DNA of 43,227 nucleotides from Alphaproteobacteria bacterium (GTDB taxonomy: Bacteria > Pseudomonadota > Alphaproteobacteria > UBA828), in the NCBI GenBank assembly GCA_022820945.1, contig JAJEEP010000102.1, positions 1-43,227 on the forward strand. The letters are read 5' to 3'. This document shows positions 1 through 7,869 of the stretch, one piece after another (position 1 is the first letter of the stretch; the number at the start of each line of letters is the position of its first letter). Below the pieces are notes generated by a model. The model worked only from the letters and a program-made list of their open reading frames with translations, made no database searches and was not told where the DNA came from. The position numbers and the translations under genes were made by a program.

Positions 1-203
1 GAAACCCTGCCGCTGCCTGACCATCCACATAGGGGCGAGCTTCGGGCGTGCTGCGAAATGTAGTGCCACGCGCCGAAAATTGCCTGCTAACTGACTGATG
101 CAAAAGAGATTTAGATTCCAAACTGTCGAAGATTAGCATGACCAAGCCCGGAAAACCGGGCTAATCTCGCCGGCGTGACCCAACAGCTGGGAGGACCGCC
201 GTC
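1..203. other. Upstream region with a small hairpin
   Basis: No complete gene is seen here. Frame 1 stays open from base 1 to a TAG at 61-63, so the last 20 codons of a gene entering from the left are possible but not recognisable. A 7-bp inverted repeat (AGCCCGG at 145-151, CCGGGCT at 156-162, AAAA loop) lies about 40 bases before the cytochrome gene. An overlapping GATTAG/CTAATC pair at 131-136 and 161-166 could form an alternative stem. There is no T-tract, so this is more likely a leader structure than a terminator. Confidence 0.3.
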
Positions 204-1616
204 ATGCGGCCGCTTCGGCCTGCAACAGCGCTGATTTGCCTCTGTCTGTGGCTGTGGCTCTGCCTCGCCGGCGCGGCAGCGACGCCGGCGCAGGCGGCCA
301 ACGACGACCTCGACGCGGCGCTCGACCGCGTCATCGCAGTACGCGGGCTCGAGCCTCTTGAGGTGCCGCCGCTGGTGGTTACGCCCAAGTTCCGCCTGGG
401 CCAGATGCTCTTTTTCGACCCGATCCTCAGCGGCACGCGGGACGTGGCCTGCGCCACCTGCCACCTGCTGGGCCGTGGCACGTCCGATGGGGTGGCGCTC
501 TCGCTCGGCGTGCGCGCAACAGGCCTCGCCGAGGAGCGTCGCGCCCTCGACACCGAGCGGATACACCCGCGCAACACGATGGACATCTGGAATCGCGGGC
601 ATGAGAGCGTGCGCAACATGTTCTGGGACGGCCGCGTGAGCGAAATCGAGGCGCCGGTGAGCCGCTTCCAGACCCCGATGATGGACTACCTGCCGGACGG
701 GATCGAAAGCGTGCTCGCCGCACAGGCGCTCTTCCCGCTCGCTGGCGAGGAGGAGATGCTGGGCCTGCCGGGCGACCGCTCGCCCCCCGATCTCCCCGGC
801 GGCCACGGCGACAGACCCAACGAGATCGCCCAGGCGGCGGCGGGCTTCGACGAGTTCGAACCGCAGCGCTTCGTCGCGGTCCACGACGCGCTCATGCGCC
901 GGCTCCTCGGCCAGGCCGGCACGCCTCTCGCCGACTGGCAGATCGCCTACCGCCGGCTCATCGCCTCAGCGTATCCCGATACATTGCTCGGCACCGTCAC
1001 CATGGGCGACCTCGCCAACGCCATCGGCCACTTCCAGGACCTCGCCTTCGTCACGCGCGAGACGCCGTGGGACCGCTACCTCGCGGGCGACACGAGCGCC
1101 ATCGGCATGGAGGCGAAGCAGGGCGCACTGCTCTTCTACGGCAAGGGCCGCTGCGTCGCCTGCCACAGCGGCCCGCTCTTGAGCGACTTCCAGTTCCATT
1201 CCCTCGCGGTGCCTCAGATCGGCCCCGGTATCGACGAAAGCGGCGACGACCGCGGCCGCTACGAGGCGTCGCGCATCCCGCGCGAGCGATATCAGTTCCG
1301 CACGCCGCCGCTGCGCAACGTCACACTCACCGCGCCTTATTTCCACAGCGGGGCCGTGGCGCGCCTGGCCGACGCCATCGCCTTGCACCTCTCTCCGCCC
1401 GCTGCGTTACCGAACGAGTCCGAAGTCGAGGCGCTGCAGCGCGCGAGCTTTTCGCCCATGCTCAGGCGCGGTATCGCGCTCAGCGAAGCCGAGCGCGCGA
1501 GCCTGCTCGCCTTCCTTGAGAGCCTGGAGGACGCCCAGGCCGAGAGCCGGGCCACGATCGTTCCCGAGAGCGTGCCGAGCGGCCTCCCCGTCCCGGCGCT
1601 GGATACCGATGGCTGA
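204..1616 (+). CDS. Di-heme cytochrome c peroxidase / MauG family protein
   Basis: The product has 470 residues. It starts with a signal peptide (Arg near the N-terminus, a Leu/Cys/Trp-rich core, and a likely cleavage after Ala-Gln-Ala near residue 31), so it should be periplasmic. Two c-type heme sites are visible: CATCH (Cys83, Cys86, His87) and CVACH (Cys317, Cys320, His321). The FRTPPLRNV...YFHSG block near 366-383 is typical of bacterial di-heme peroxidases and MauG relatives, which reduce peroxide or oxidise protein partners. GGAGG lies 9 bases before the ATG. It precedes the apr genes on the same strand but is separated by 115 bases holding an operator-like palindrome, so co-regulation is uncertain. 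The substrate cannot be told from sequence. Confidence 0.88.
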   Translation: MRPLRPATALICLCLWLWLCLAGAAATPAQAANDDLDAALDRVIAVRGLEPLEVPPLVVTPKFRLGQMLFFDPILSGTRDVACATCHLLGRGTSDGVALSLGVRATGLAEERRALDTERIHPRNTMDIWNRGHESVRNMFWDGRVSEIEAPVSRFQTPMMDYLPDGIESVLAAQALFPLAGEEEMLGLPGDRSPPDLPGGHGDRPNEIAQAAAGFDEFEPQRFVAVHDALMRRLLGQAGTPLADWQIAYRRLIASAYPDTLLGTVTMGDLANAIGHFQDLAFVTRETPWDRYLAGDTSAIGMEAKQGALLFYGKGRCVACHSGPLLSDFQFHSLAVPQIGPGIDESGDDRGRYEASRIPRERYQFRTPPLRNVTLTAPYFHSGAVARLADAIALHLSPPAALPNESEVEALQRASFSPMLRRGIALSEAERASLLAFLESLEDAQAESRATIVPESVPSGLPVPALDTDG

Positions 1617-1632
1617 CCAGCGTGCCGGCCTC

Positions 1633-1646
1633 TGTAACCGGTTACA
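1633..1646. promoter_or_regulatory. LacI-type operator-like palindrome upstream of aprM
   Basis: TGTAACCGGTTACA is a perfect 14-bp palindrome with the central CG and TGTAA/TTACA arms of LacI-family operators. It lies 85 bases before the aprM start and just before AT-richer sequence (TAAGAT, TATGTG) that could contain a -10 element. No LacI-family gene is present in the window, so the binding protein would be encoded elsewhere. Confidence 0.45.
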
Positions 1647-1731
1647 TAAGATATGTGTTATCCTTCCGCAGGGTGAATCGATACATTCGCTGCCCGCGTT
1701 GAATGGAACAGGCTGACGTTGAGGAAATCGC

Positions 1732-2508
1732 GTGTTCACCAGTAACCCCTTCGCCGTGCTTTCGGAGTCCATACCGCCCTCCGCGATACAGGCCTACGTG
1801 GGAGTCATGATCGCGCTGGTCGTGGGCGGCACCCTGTTCGACGTCTGGCACAAAGGGAGCGCCACCTATTTCTTCGACAACTGGCGGAACTCACGGGGCA
1901 AGGGCACGCACAAAGTCGGTGGCGGAAAAATCCTGTCGCTCGCGATCCAGACCGCTCTGGTGGAGGTCCTGACCTCTGCGGAATTCGGCCTGGGACGCCG
2001 CCGGGCTGCGCACTTGCTGACGATGTACGGCTTCCTGCTCTACGTCGTGACCACCGTCGTCATGGTGTTCTGCCCCGCCGCGGCGACGCCCGCCGTCCTG
2101 CCACAGTTGTGGATCGCAGGCGCCCTGCTGGTCTGCCTCGGCGGATACTGGTTCTGGTTCTTCATCCGGGTCGACGTGTCGGCCGAGGGCCATACGCCGT
2201 TCCGGATCATGCGCGCCGACCTGTTCGTCCTTTCGCTTCTCGCCACCACGTCGCTGGGGCTGATCTGGGCCGCTCTGCAATCGGTCGAAAGCTGGGGAAC
2301 GTACATCGTCCTTGTCCTCTACCTCATCGCGACGACCGTGCTGTTCGGCTCCGTCCCGTGGTCCAAGTTCTCGCACATGTTCTTCAAGCCGGCGGCGGCC
2401 TTCGAAAAGCGGGTCTCCGAGGCGGCCGGTTCGAGGAGCAATCTTCCAGCGCCCGCCGATAAGCCCGAGACCTTCGGCAGTGCTCGCGAACGGCCCCGTC
2501 ACTACTGA
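1732..2508 (+). CDS. aprM: AprM-like membrane protein of APS reductase
   Basis: The product has 258 residues with a GTG start; GAGGAAA lies about 4 bases upstream. Several hydrophobic segments are visible (about 20-38, 100-118, 128-150, 168-188 and 194-212), giving an integral membrane protein with a soluble C-terminal tail. The gene sits directly before aprB and aprA, 43 bases upstream of aprB. In sulfur oxidisers of the AprM lineage this protein is thought to anchor APS reductase and pass electrons to the quinone pool, the role QmoABC plays in the other lineage. The name rests on position and general membrane character rather than a catalytic motif; no QmoABC genes are present. Confidence 0.8.
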   Translation: MFTSNPFAVLSESIPPSAIQAYVGVMIALVVGGTLFDVWHKGSATYFFDNWRNSRGKGTHKVGGGKILSLAIQTALVEVLTSAEFGLGRRRAAHLLTMYGFLLYVVTTVVMVFCPAAATPAVLPQLWIAGALLVCLGGYWFWFFIRVDVSAEGHTPFRIMRADLFVLSLLATTSLGLIWAALQSVESWGTYIVLVLYLIATTVLFGSVPWSKFSHMFFKPAAAFEKRVSEAAGSRSNLPAPADKPETFGSARERPRHY

Positions 2509-2551
2509 TCGGCCCATCGTCGGTCTTCCTTAGAGGAGATATCCGAACCCC

Positions 2552-3013
2552 ATGCCGACCTTCGTTTACATGACCCGGTGCGACGGCTGCGGCTACTGCG
2601 TCGACATCTGCCCGTCCGACATCATGCACATCGATAAGACCTACCGGCGCGCCTACAACATCGAGCCCAACATGTGCTGGGAGTGCTACTCCTGCGTGAA
2701 GGCGTGCCCGCAGCATGCCATCGACTGCCGGGGTTACGCGGACTTCGCACCCATGGGTCACAGCGTGCGGGCGCTGCGGGAGGAGGAGAAGGGCACCATC
2801 TCCTGGAAGATCAAGTTCCGGGACGGCGAGGAGAAGGACTTCGTCTCCCCGATCCGGACCACGCCCTGGGGATCGATCCCGCCGCCAACCGACTACGCGG
2901 CCCCCAGCGCGGATGCGATGAAGTCCCAGGAACTCGCGCACGAGCCCGACGCGCTCAACGTGGACGCGCTGCCCGCGATGCCGCCGGAGCGCTTCAAGGA
3001 GGGACTCCTCTAG
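2552..3013 (+). CDS. aprB: Adenylylsulfate reductase, beta (iron-sulfur) subunit
   Basis: The product has 153 residues. It is a ferredoxin-like subunit with two [4Fe-4S] sites, Cys10/13/16/20 and Cys42/45/48/52 (CDGCGYCVDIC and CWECYSCVKAC). The Trp between the first two residues of the second set is typical of AprB. The C-terminal tail of about 90 residues matches the part that wraps around AprA in known structures. AGAGGAGA precedes the ATG. Its TAG stop shares one base with the GTG start of aprA, implying translational coupling. In the cytoplasmic AprBA dimer it carries electrons from the FAD of AprA to the membrane partner during sulfite oxidation. Confidence 0.95.
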   Translation: MPTFVYMTRCDGCGYCVDICPSDIMHIDKTYRRAYNIEPNMCWECYSCVKACPQHAIDCRGYADFAPMGHSVRALREEEKGTISWKIKFRDGEEKDFVSPIRTTPWGSIPPPTDYAAPSADAMKSQELAHEPDALNVDALPAMPPERFKEGLL

Positions 3014-4857
3014 TGGGCCTGTTCTCACGCCGTAAGACGGTGTTCGTGGATGCGGACATCCTGGTCATCGGCGGCGGCATGGCCGGCTGCGGGGCGACCT
3101 ACGAGGCCGGCTACTGGGGGCGCGACCTGAAGGTGGTCTGCGTCGAGAAGGCGAACATCGAGCGCAGCGGCGCCGTGGCCCAGGGCCTCTACGCGATCAA
3201 CTGCTACATGGGCATGCAGTGGGACGAGAACCAGCCCGAGGATCATGTCCGCTACGCCCGGAACGACCTCATGGGCCTGGTGCGGGAGGACCTTGGCTAC
3301 GACATCGCCCGGCACGTGGATTCCACGGTGCACAAGTTCGAAGAGTGGGGCCTTCCCATCATGCGGGACCCGGAGACCGGGCGTTATCAGCGGGAAGGCA
3401 AGTGGCAGATCATGATCCACGGCGAGAGCTACAAGCCCATCGTCGCGGAGGCCGCCCGCAAGGCCGCCACCGAAGTCTACAACCGGATCATGGTGACCCA
3501 CCTGCTGACGGACCGGGCGAAGCCCAACCGCGTTGCCGGCGCGGTCGGGTTCAACGTCCGCAGCGGGGAGTTCTACGTCTTCCGCGCGAAGGCCGTCATC
3601 GTCTCCGCCGGCGGCGCGTCGCACATCTTCAAGCCGCGGGCCGTGGGCGAAGGCATGGGGCGCACCTGGTACGCGCCCTGGAGCAGCGCGTCGGCCTATG
3701 CGCTGCCGATCCTCGTCGGCGCCAAGATGACCCAGATGGAGAACCGGATCGTCCTGACCCGCTTCAAGGACGGCTACGGCCCGGTCGGCGCCTACTTCCT
3801 CCACCTCAAGACCTACACCGAGAACGCCTATGGGGAGGAGTACGAGTCCAAGTGGTACGACCAGACCAAGGCGCTGGTCGGCGACTACATCGACATGCAC
3901 CCGGTGCCCACCTGCCTGCGCAACCATGCCTTCCTGGAAGAGGTCAAGGCCGGCCGGGGGCCAATCCGCATGGTGACGAAGGAGGCCTTCGCCGACCCTC
4001 ACAAGGAGCAGGTCGGCTGGGAGAATTTCCTGGGCATGACCATCGGGCAGGCGGTGGTCTGGGCGTCCCAGTACATCGATCCCAAGCACACCAATCCGGA
4101 GCTGACCACGTCGGAGCCCTACGTCATGGGCTCGCACGCCACCTGCTCGGGCGCCTGGGCGAGCGGCCCGGAAGACTGCGCGCCGGCGGACTACCAGTGG
4201 GGCTACAACCGGATGATGACCGTCGACGGGCTGTTCGGCGCCGGCGACACCATCGGCGGCTCCGCCCACAAGTTCTCGTCGGGGTCGTACACGGAAGGCC
4301 GGATTGCCGGGAAGGCGGCGGTCAACTACGTCAACGACCTCAAGGGCGATCAGCCGCAGGTCAGCGAGAAAGAGTACGAAGACCTCAAGAAGACCATCTA
4401 CCAGCCCCTGGAGACCTACCGGATCGGCCGCAACGAGATCGTCGCAGGCACGGTCTCGCCGAGCTACATGCTGCCGCTTCACGGCCTCCAGCGTCTCGAG
4501 AAGATCATGGACGAGTACGTCGGCGGCATCAGCGCCCATTACACGACGAACGAGCCCATGCTCACCCGCGGGCTGGAGCTATTGGGGATGCTGAAGGAGG
4601 ACCTCGACCATCTAGGCGCCGAGGACCTGCACCAGCTGCAGCGGGCGTGGGAGCTGCACCACCGGGTCCTGGCCTCGGAGGCCGTGACCCATCACACGAT
4701 GTACAGGACCGAAACACGGTGGCCGGGATACTACTACCGGGGCGATCATCCGAAGCTGGACGACGCCGACTGGCACTGCTTCACCCTGTCTCGTTACGAC
4801 CGGGAATCCGGGGAGTGGGCCATGGAGAAGGCCCCCGTCTACCACATCGTGGATTAG
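3013..4857 (+). CDS. aprA: Adenylylsulfate reductase, alpha (FAD) subunit
   Basis: The product has 614 residues. The start is taken as the GTG that overlaps the aprB stop, giving GLFSRRKTVF followed by the FAD-binding segment DADILVIGGGMAGCG. The frame stays open further upstream, but only across aprB. Long conserved blocks (ERSGAVAQGLYAIN, NCYMGMQWDENQPEDH, CSGAWASGPEDCAP, GDTIGGSAHKFSSGS) match the flavoprotein subunit of dissimilatory APS reductase. The enzyme interconverts AMP plus sulfite and adenosine 5'-phosphosulfate in the cytoplasm. With AprM present and sat 4.5 kb away, the oxidative direction (sulfite to APS to sulfate plus ATP) is inferred. Confidence 0.96.
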   Translation: MGLFSRRKTVFVDADILVIGGGMAGCGATYEAGYWGRDLKVVCVEKANIERSGAVAQGLYAINCYMGMQWDENQPEDHVRYARNDLMGLVREDLGYDIARHVDSTVHKFEEWGLPIMRDPETGRYQREGKWQIMIHGESYKPIVAEAARKAATEVYNRIMVTHLLTDRAKPNRVAGAVGFNVRSGEFYVFRAKAVIVSAGGASHIFKPRAVGEGMGRTWYAPWSSASAYALPILVGAKMTQMENRIVLTRFKDGYGPVGAYFLHLKTYTENAYGEEYESKWYDQTKALVGDYIDMHPVPTCLRNHAFLEEVKAGRGPIRMVTKEAFADPHKEQVGWENFLGMTIGQAVVWASQYIDPKHTNPELTTSEPYVMGSHATCSGAWASGPEDCAPADYQWGYNRMMTVDGLFGAGDTIGGSAHKFSSGSYTEGRIAGKAAVNYVNDLKGDQPQVSEKEYEDLKKTIYQPLETYRIGRNEIVAGTVSPSYMLPLHGLQRLEKIMDEYVGGISAHYTTNEPMLTRGLELLGMLKEDLDHLGAEDLHQLQRAWELHHRVLASEAVTHHTMYRTETRWPGYYYRGDHPKLDDADWHCFTLSRYDRESGEWAMEKAPVYHIVD

Positions 4858-4889
4858 CGCGTTTTCCCATCACGGTCGCAGCCGGTTGT

Positions 4890-4905
4890 GGGGCTCATGA
4901 GCCCC
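4890..4905. terminator. Palindrome between convergent genes
   Basis: GGGGCTCATGAGCCCC is a perfect 16-bp palindrome beginning 33 bases after aprA. It overlaps the stop codon of the convergent downstream gene. It could end transcription from either side, but no strong T-run follows in either direction, so its role as a terminator is a guess. Confidence 0.35.
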
Positions 4906-5743
4906 GCTGCTCGTCGAAGAACCGGCAGAGCTCGCCGTTCGGCACCTGCTCGTCGGCATAGGTAAAGGTGCCGCGGTCGCGCATTTCCTCTGCCGCCCGG
5001 CGCATGAGTCCGAACGTGGCCCGGGCCAGCGAGCCGCCGATGCTCACCCGCTTCACGCCCAGGTCCTCGAGCTGGCTTACGGTCATCGGACTGCCGGCGA
5101 GACCCATGACCACGTTGACCGGCCCGTCGACCTCCTTCACCAGCCTGCCGATGGTCTCGGCGCCCTTGACGCCGGGGACGTAGAGGCAGTCCGCGCCCGC
5201 TTCCCGATACATATTGACCCGTGTTACCGATTCCTCGAACGGGTTGGGATGCCCCATGAGGTAACATTCGGCTCTCGCGGTCAGCGTGAACGGAAACGGC
5301 AGGGACGCGGCGGCGCTCGCGGCAGCCTCGATCCTCTCCACCGATAGCGCCCGGTCGTAGAGATCGCCCGTGCCGTACGCCGCGGCATAGTCTTCGATGC
5401 TGGCTGCCACCGCGCCGGTCTCGGCCGTCAGGCGGATGGTCTCGGCCACCTCTTCCGGCGAATGTCCGTAGCCGTTCTCCGCATCCATGCTGACGGGTAT
5501 CCGGAGCGCGCGTGCAATCCGTTCGGTCTCCTCCAGCGCGGCTTGCCGGGTGAGCACGCCCTCGTAGTCGGGGAGGCCGAGAGAGAATGCGATCCCCGCG
5601 CTACTGGTGCCGACGGCGGGGAAACCCGCTGCCTCCAGCATGTAGGCGCTGCCGGCGTTCCATGCGTTCGGCATCACGAAGATGCCGTCGGCCGAATGCA
5701 GGTCCTTGAATGCCTGCCCCTTGCTTGTCTGCGCTTCGCTCAA
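4895..5743 (-). CDS. Isocitrate lyase / PEP mutase superfamily protein
   Basis: The product has 282 residues. The start is TTG, supported by AGGAG 8 bases upstream. It has the PEP mutase/isocitrate lyase TIM-barrel signature: PNAWNAGSA near the N-terminus, a metal-binding DAENGYG (Asp87, Glu89), SIEDY (Glu117, Asp118) and TARAEC (Arg157, Glu159). The KKCGH-type catalytic cysteine loop of true isocitrate lyases is absent. Members of this superfamily cleave or form C-C or P-C bonds in 2-oxoacid or phosphonate chemistry, and this subgroup is largely uncharacterised. It follows the PanB-like gene by 30 bases on the same strand, so the two probably share a transcript. Confidence 0.85.
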   Translation of the reverse strand: MSEAQTSKGQAFKDLHSADGIFVMPNAWNAGSAYMLEAAGFPAVGTSSAGIAFSLGLPDYEGVLTRQAALEETERIARALRIPVSMDAENGYGHSPEEVAETIRLTAETGAVAASIEDYAAAYGTGDLYDRALSVERIEAAASAAASLPFPFTLTARAECYLMGHPNPFEESVTRVNMYREAGADCLYVPGVKGAETIGRLVKEVDGPVNVVMGLAGSPMTVSQLEDLGVKRVSIGGSLARATFGLMRRAAEEMRDRGTFTYADEQVPNGELCRFFDEQRGS

Positions 5744-5773
5744 CGATTCGTCTCCTGCGTTATCGGGGCCTGT

Positions 5774-6676
5774 TCAGCTGCCGGACTCCACCGCGTCCAC
5801 GAAGGAGTCGACGAGGTTGTCTGAGGCGTTGACGATGTGCTCCGGTCCGGGGAAACGGCCCTCGTGGACATCGGCCACGAATTCCCGGAATCCGGCCACC
5901 CGCTCGGCCTGCATCGCCTGCTTCATCTTGTAGAGGTGGCGGTACTGCTTCGAGTGCCGGGGGTAGGGGGGCGGGTTGTTGCCGAGGATATCGTCGGCGA
6001 ACAGGAACTGGATATCCCCGCCGCTGCCCGCCCCGATGGACGACGTGAGGAGCCGCGTGCGCTTGCTGATCTCGATCAGCAGTTGCGCGGGGATGACCTC
6101 GACCTCCACCGCGTAGGCGCCGGCGTTTTCGAGAGCCTTGATCTCGCGATAGACCCACATCGCCTCGTCGAGGGTCTTTCCGACTGCGCGCAAGCCCCCC
6201 GTCCAGGTGCTCTTGCGGGGGACCAGCCCCGCGTGGCCCTGGATCGGGATGCCCGCGTCGGCCGCCGCCGCCACGAAGCGGGGGCTCCACTGGCACATGA
6301 TCGCGTCCGCCCCGAGCGCCATCGCATCGTAGCCGATGCGGACCGCTTCGACCTCGCTCGCAGCGGCGACGAGGGGTACGGAAAAGGCCATGAACGTGTT
6401 GGGTGCCGCGCGCCGGACCGCCGCCACGAGATCGGGTTGGCGGGGATCGAAGCGCGCCTTCATGGTATCGATGCCGGCCTCCTCGGCGGCGGCTGCTTCC
6501 TCCGGTGAGAACGGCAGGGTCTCCACGAGCACGCGCTTTCCCTTCTGATCCCGAAGGTCCTTCACGGTGTAGTTGCGGGTCCCGTACGCACCGCCGAGCG
6601 TCATGACCCGCTTCAGCCCGCGCGCCTCCGCATCTCTCGGCGGAATGCCCCCGTCCCCGGTCGCGTGGCTGGTCAT
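5774..6676 (-). CDS. PanB-like protein (ketopantoate hydroxymethyltransferase homologue)
   Basis: The product has 300 residues. The ATG at 6676 was chosen because GGGAG lies 9-10 bases upstream; an extended frame to 6712 lacks such a site. The fold is PanB-like: RRAAPN, a PIQGHAGLVP segment (His148), EVEVIPAQL (Glu193, matching catalytic Glu181 of E. coli PanB), an SIGAGSG loop and a PGPEH C-terminal motif. Aligned from memory with E. coli PanB, metal ligand Asp84 becomes Ser99 and Glu114 becomes Gln129, and Asp45 is not clearly kept. It is therefore unlikely to be a standard PanB and may act on another 2-oxoacid. It is paired with an isocitrate lyase-like gene. Confidence 0.8.
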   Translation of the reverse strand: MTSHATGDGGIPPRDAEARGLKRVMTLGGAYGTRNYTVKDLRDQKGKRVLVETLPFSPEEAAAAEEAGIDTMKARFDPRQPDLVAAVRRAAPNTFMAFSVPLVAAASEVEAVRIGYDAMALGADAIMCQWSPRFVAAAADAGIPIQGHAGLVPRKSTWTGGLRAVGKTLDEAMWVYREIKALENAGAYAVEVEVIPAQLLIEISKRTRLLTSSIGAGSGGDIQFLFADDILGNNPPPYPRHSKQYRHLYKMKQAMQAERVAGFREFVADVHEGRFPGPEHIVNASDNLVDSFVDAVESGS

Positions 6677-6832
6677 GGCTCTGCTCCCTGCTCGAGGTGT
6701 TCTGCGGGACACGTTACCAGAGTTTGCCGAGCGCGTTCCTTCGCGTGGCCCGACGGTGGGTTCCGTCCATCCGACGCAAAAGGGGGAGTGGAGCGGGCGG
6801 CGCCGGAGTGGAAACCGGTCCGCGCCAGGCCC

Positions 6833-6871
6833 GAAAACAACTGCGGCGGCACCTGTATCCGGTGCCGCCGC
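6833..6871 (-). terminator. Rho-independent terminator after the fatty acid hydroxylase gene
   Basis: On the minus strand an 11-bp perfect stem (GCGGCGGCACC / GGTGCCGCCGC, 7-base loop, 6843-6871) is followed by a T-rich stretch (AGTTGTTTTC). It lies 44 bases after the hydroxylase stop. It should separate the hydroxylase from the PanB-like gene, whose promoter would then be within 6677-6830. Nothing else was recognised in the gap 6677-6915. Confidence 0.7.
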
Positions 6872-6915
6872 GGCTCATGCGTTTCCGCCTTCAAGCGCCC
6901 GCGGGCGCGTCGGCC

Positions 6916-7719
6916 TCAGGCAGGGCTGCCCACCGCCGCATCGACCGGAGAGTGTCCCTTCACCTTCGGGGTCCGGGCACTCTTGCGCATGTCGGTCTTC
7001 ACGTACTTCGTCGAGTAGCCGTTGAACAGGTGCCCGAGCAGCCCGCGATCGAGATCCGACGTCCCGAACATCCAGTCCGCGATGGGGAACGTCAGGTTCA
7101 TGTTGCGCTCCATCATGATCGACTGGTTGTGGTGCGCTGCGTGGTGGCGCCGGATCGTGTTCACGAACGGGCAGTAGCGCACGAACCGGTTCTCCCCGAT
7201 GTGGCAGCAGAAGTGCATGAACTCGTAGAGCAGATAGAGGCTGGTCGTGGTGGCGATGACGAGCCAGCCCACGTTGGCCGAGATGACAAAGCCTGCGATC
7301 AGCGCCGGCGGCGTCGACATCAGGATGAACACGACGAGCGCGTAAGGCGGGAAGACGGTCACCCGCCAGTCGTGCTGACCGGCGAAGCGCATTTCCTTGT
7401 CGGTGAAGAACTGGTGGTGCATGAGCATGTGGCGCGTGTAGATGGCGCGGAATCCCTTCCACTTGCGCGGCCGGTGCATCACCTGGACATGGAGCAGCCA
7501 CTCGAAGATGTTGCTCGCGAGCAGCACCACGGGGATCGTGAGCCACTCCCACCACAGCATGCTCCCGACATGGGAGAGACTGACGTAGAGCGCGCAGGCG
7601 CCGATGAGGTAGATGATCGCGACGTGCAGATAGCCGTTGTACCAGGCCGCGATGCGCTCCCGGTAGACCTCACGGTAGATCCGCTGGCGCTCGTCCATCG
7701 GTGAGTTCGCGAGTTCCAT
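6916..7719 (-). CDS. Fatty acid hydroxylase / sterol desaturase family protein
   Basis: The product has 267 residues. The ATG at 7719 is favoured because GGGGAG lies 8 bases upstream. It is an integral membrane protein with hydrophobic spans near 32-48, 60-74, 125-145 and 148-165. The di-iron histidine clusters of the family are visible: HVQVMH (77, 82), HMLMHH (97, 101, 102), HFCCH (169, 173) and HHAAHH (192, 193, 196, 197). Such enzymes hydroxylate or desaturate lipids, sterols or carotenoids with O2; the substrate here is unknown. The gene lies 150 bases after a GntR regulator and has its own AT-rich palindrome-bearing promoter region and a downstream terminator. Confidence 0.87.
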   Translation of the reverse strand: MELANSPMDERQRIYREVYRERIAAWYNGYLHVAIIYLIGACALYVSLSHVGSMLWWEWLTIPVVLLASNIFEWLLHVQVMHRPRKWKGFRAIYTRHMLMHHQFFTDKEMRFAGQHDWRVTVFPPYALVVFILMSTPPALIAGFVISANVGWLVIATTTSLYLLYEFMHFCCHIGENRFVRYCPFVNTIRRHHAAHHNQSIMMERNMNLTFPIADWMFGTSDLDRGLLGHLFNGYSTKYVKTDMRKSARTPKVKGHSPVDAAVGSPA

Positions 7720-7768
7720 GGTCGTGCTCCCCGTGCGTGAGCGCCGGCTCGCCAAGGCGCTCGAACAG

Positions 7769-7778
7769 TAATATATTA
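7769..7778. promoter_or_regulatory. Operator-like palindrome in the hydroxylase promoter
   Basis: TAATATATTA is a perfect 10-bp palindrome in an AT-rich patch 50 bases before the hydroxylase start. The minus strand reads TTGTTC, 17 bases, TAATAT, a weak promoter whose -10 lies inside the palindrome. A 9/10 match (TAATATGTTA) overlaps the -10 of the GntR-led sugar operon at 42204-42213. A GntR repressor site is plausible but inferred. Confidence 0.4.
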
Positions 7779-7869
7779 GTCGAATATCAATCGCAGAACA
7801 AGCATGCTGCGGCCCTGATCGAAGGTATCGCGGCGTGCGTGTGCAGGGGCTTCGGAATCGCCATGTCGC

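Noticed and set aside
3025..4539. A 504-codon minus-strand open frame
   Set aside because: It is antisense to aprA, whose motifs are certain; the antisense product shows no domain.
4895..5743. Annotation as isocitrate lyase or methylisocitrate lyase
   Set aside because: The catalytic cysteine loop (KKCGH or KRCGH type) is missing.
5774..6676. Annotation as a true panB
   Set aside because: Two of the metal-binding acids are replaced, and no other pantothenate gene is adjacent.
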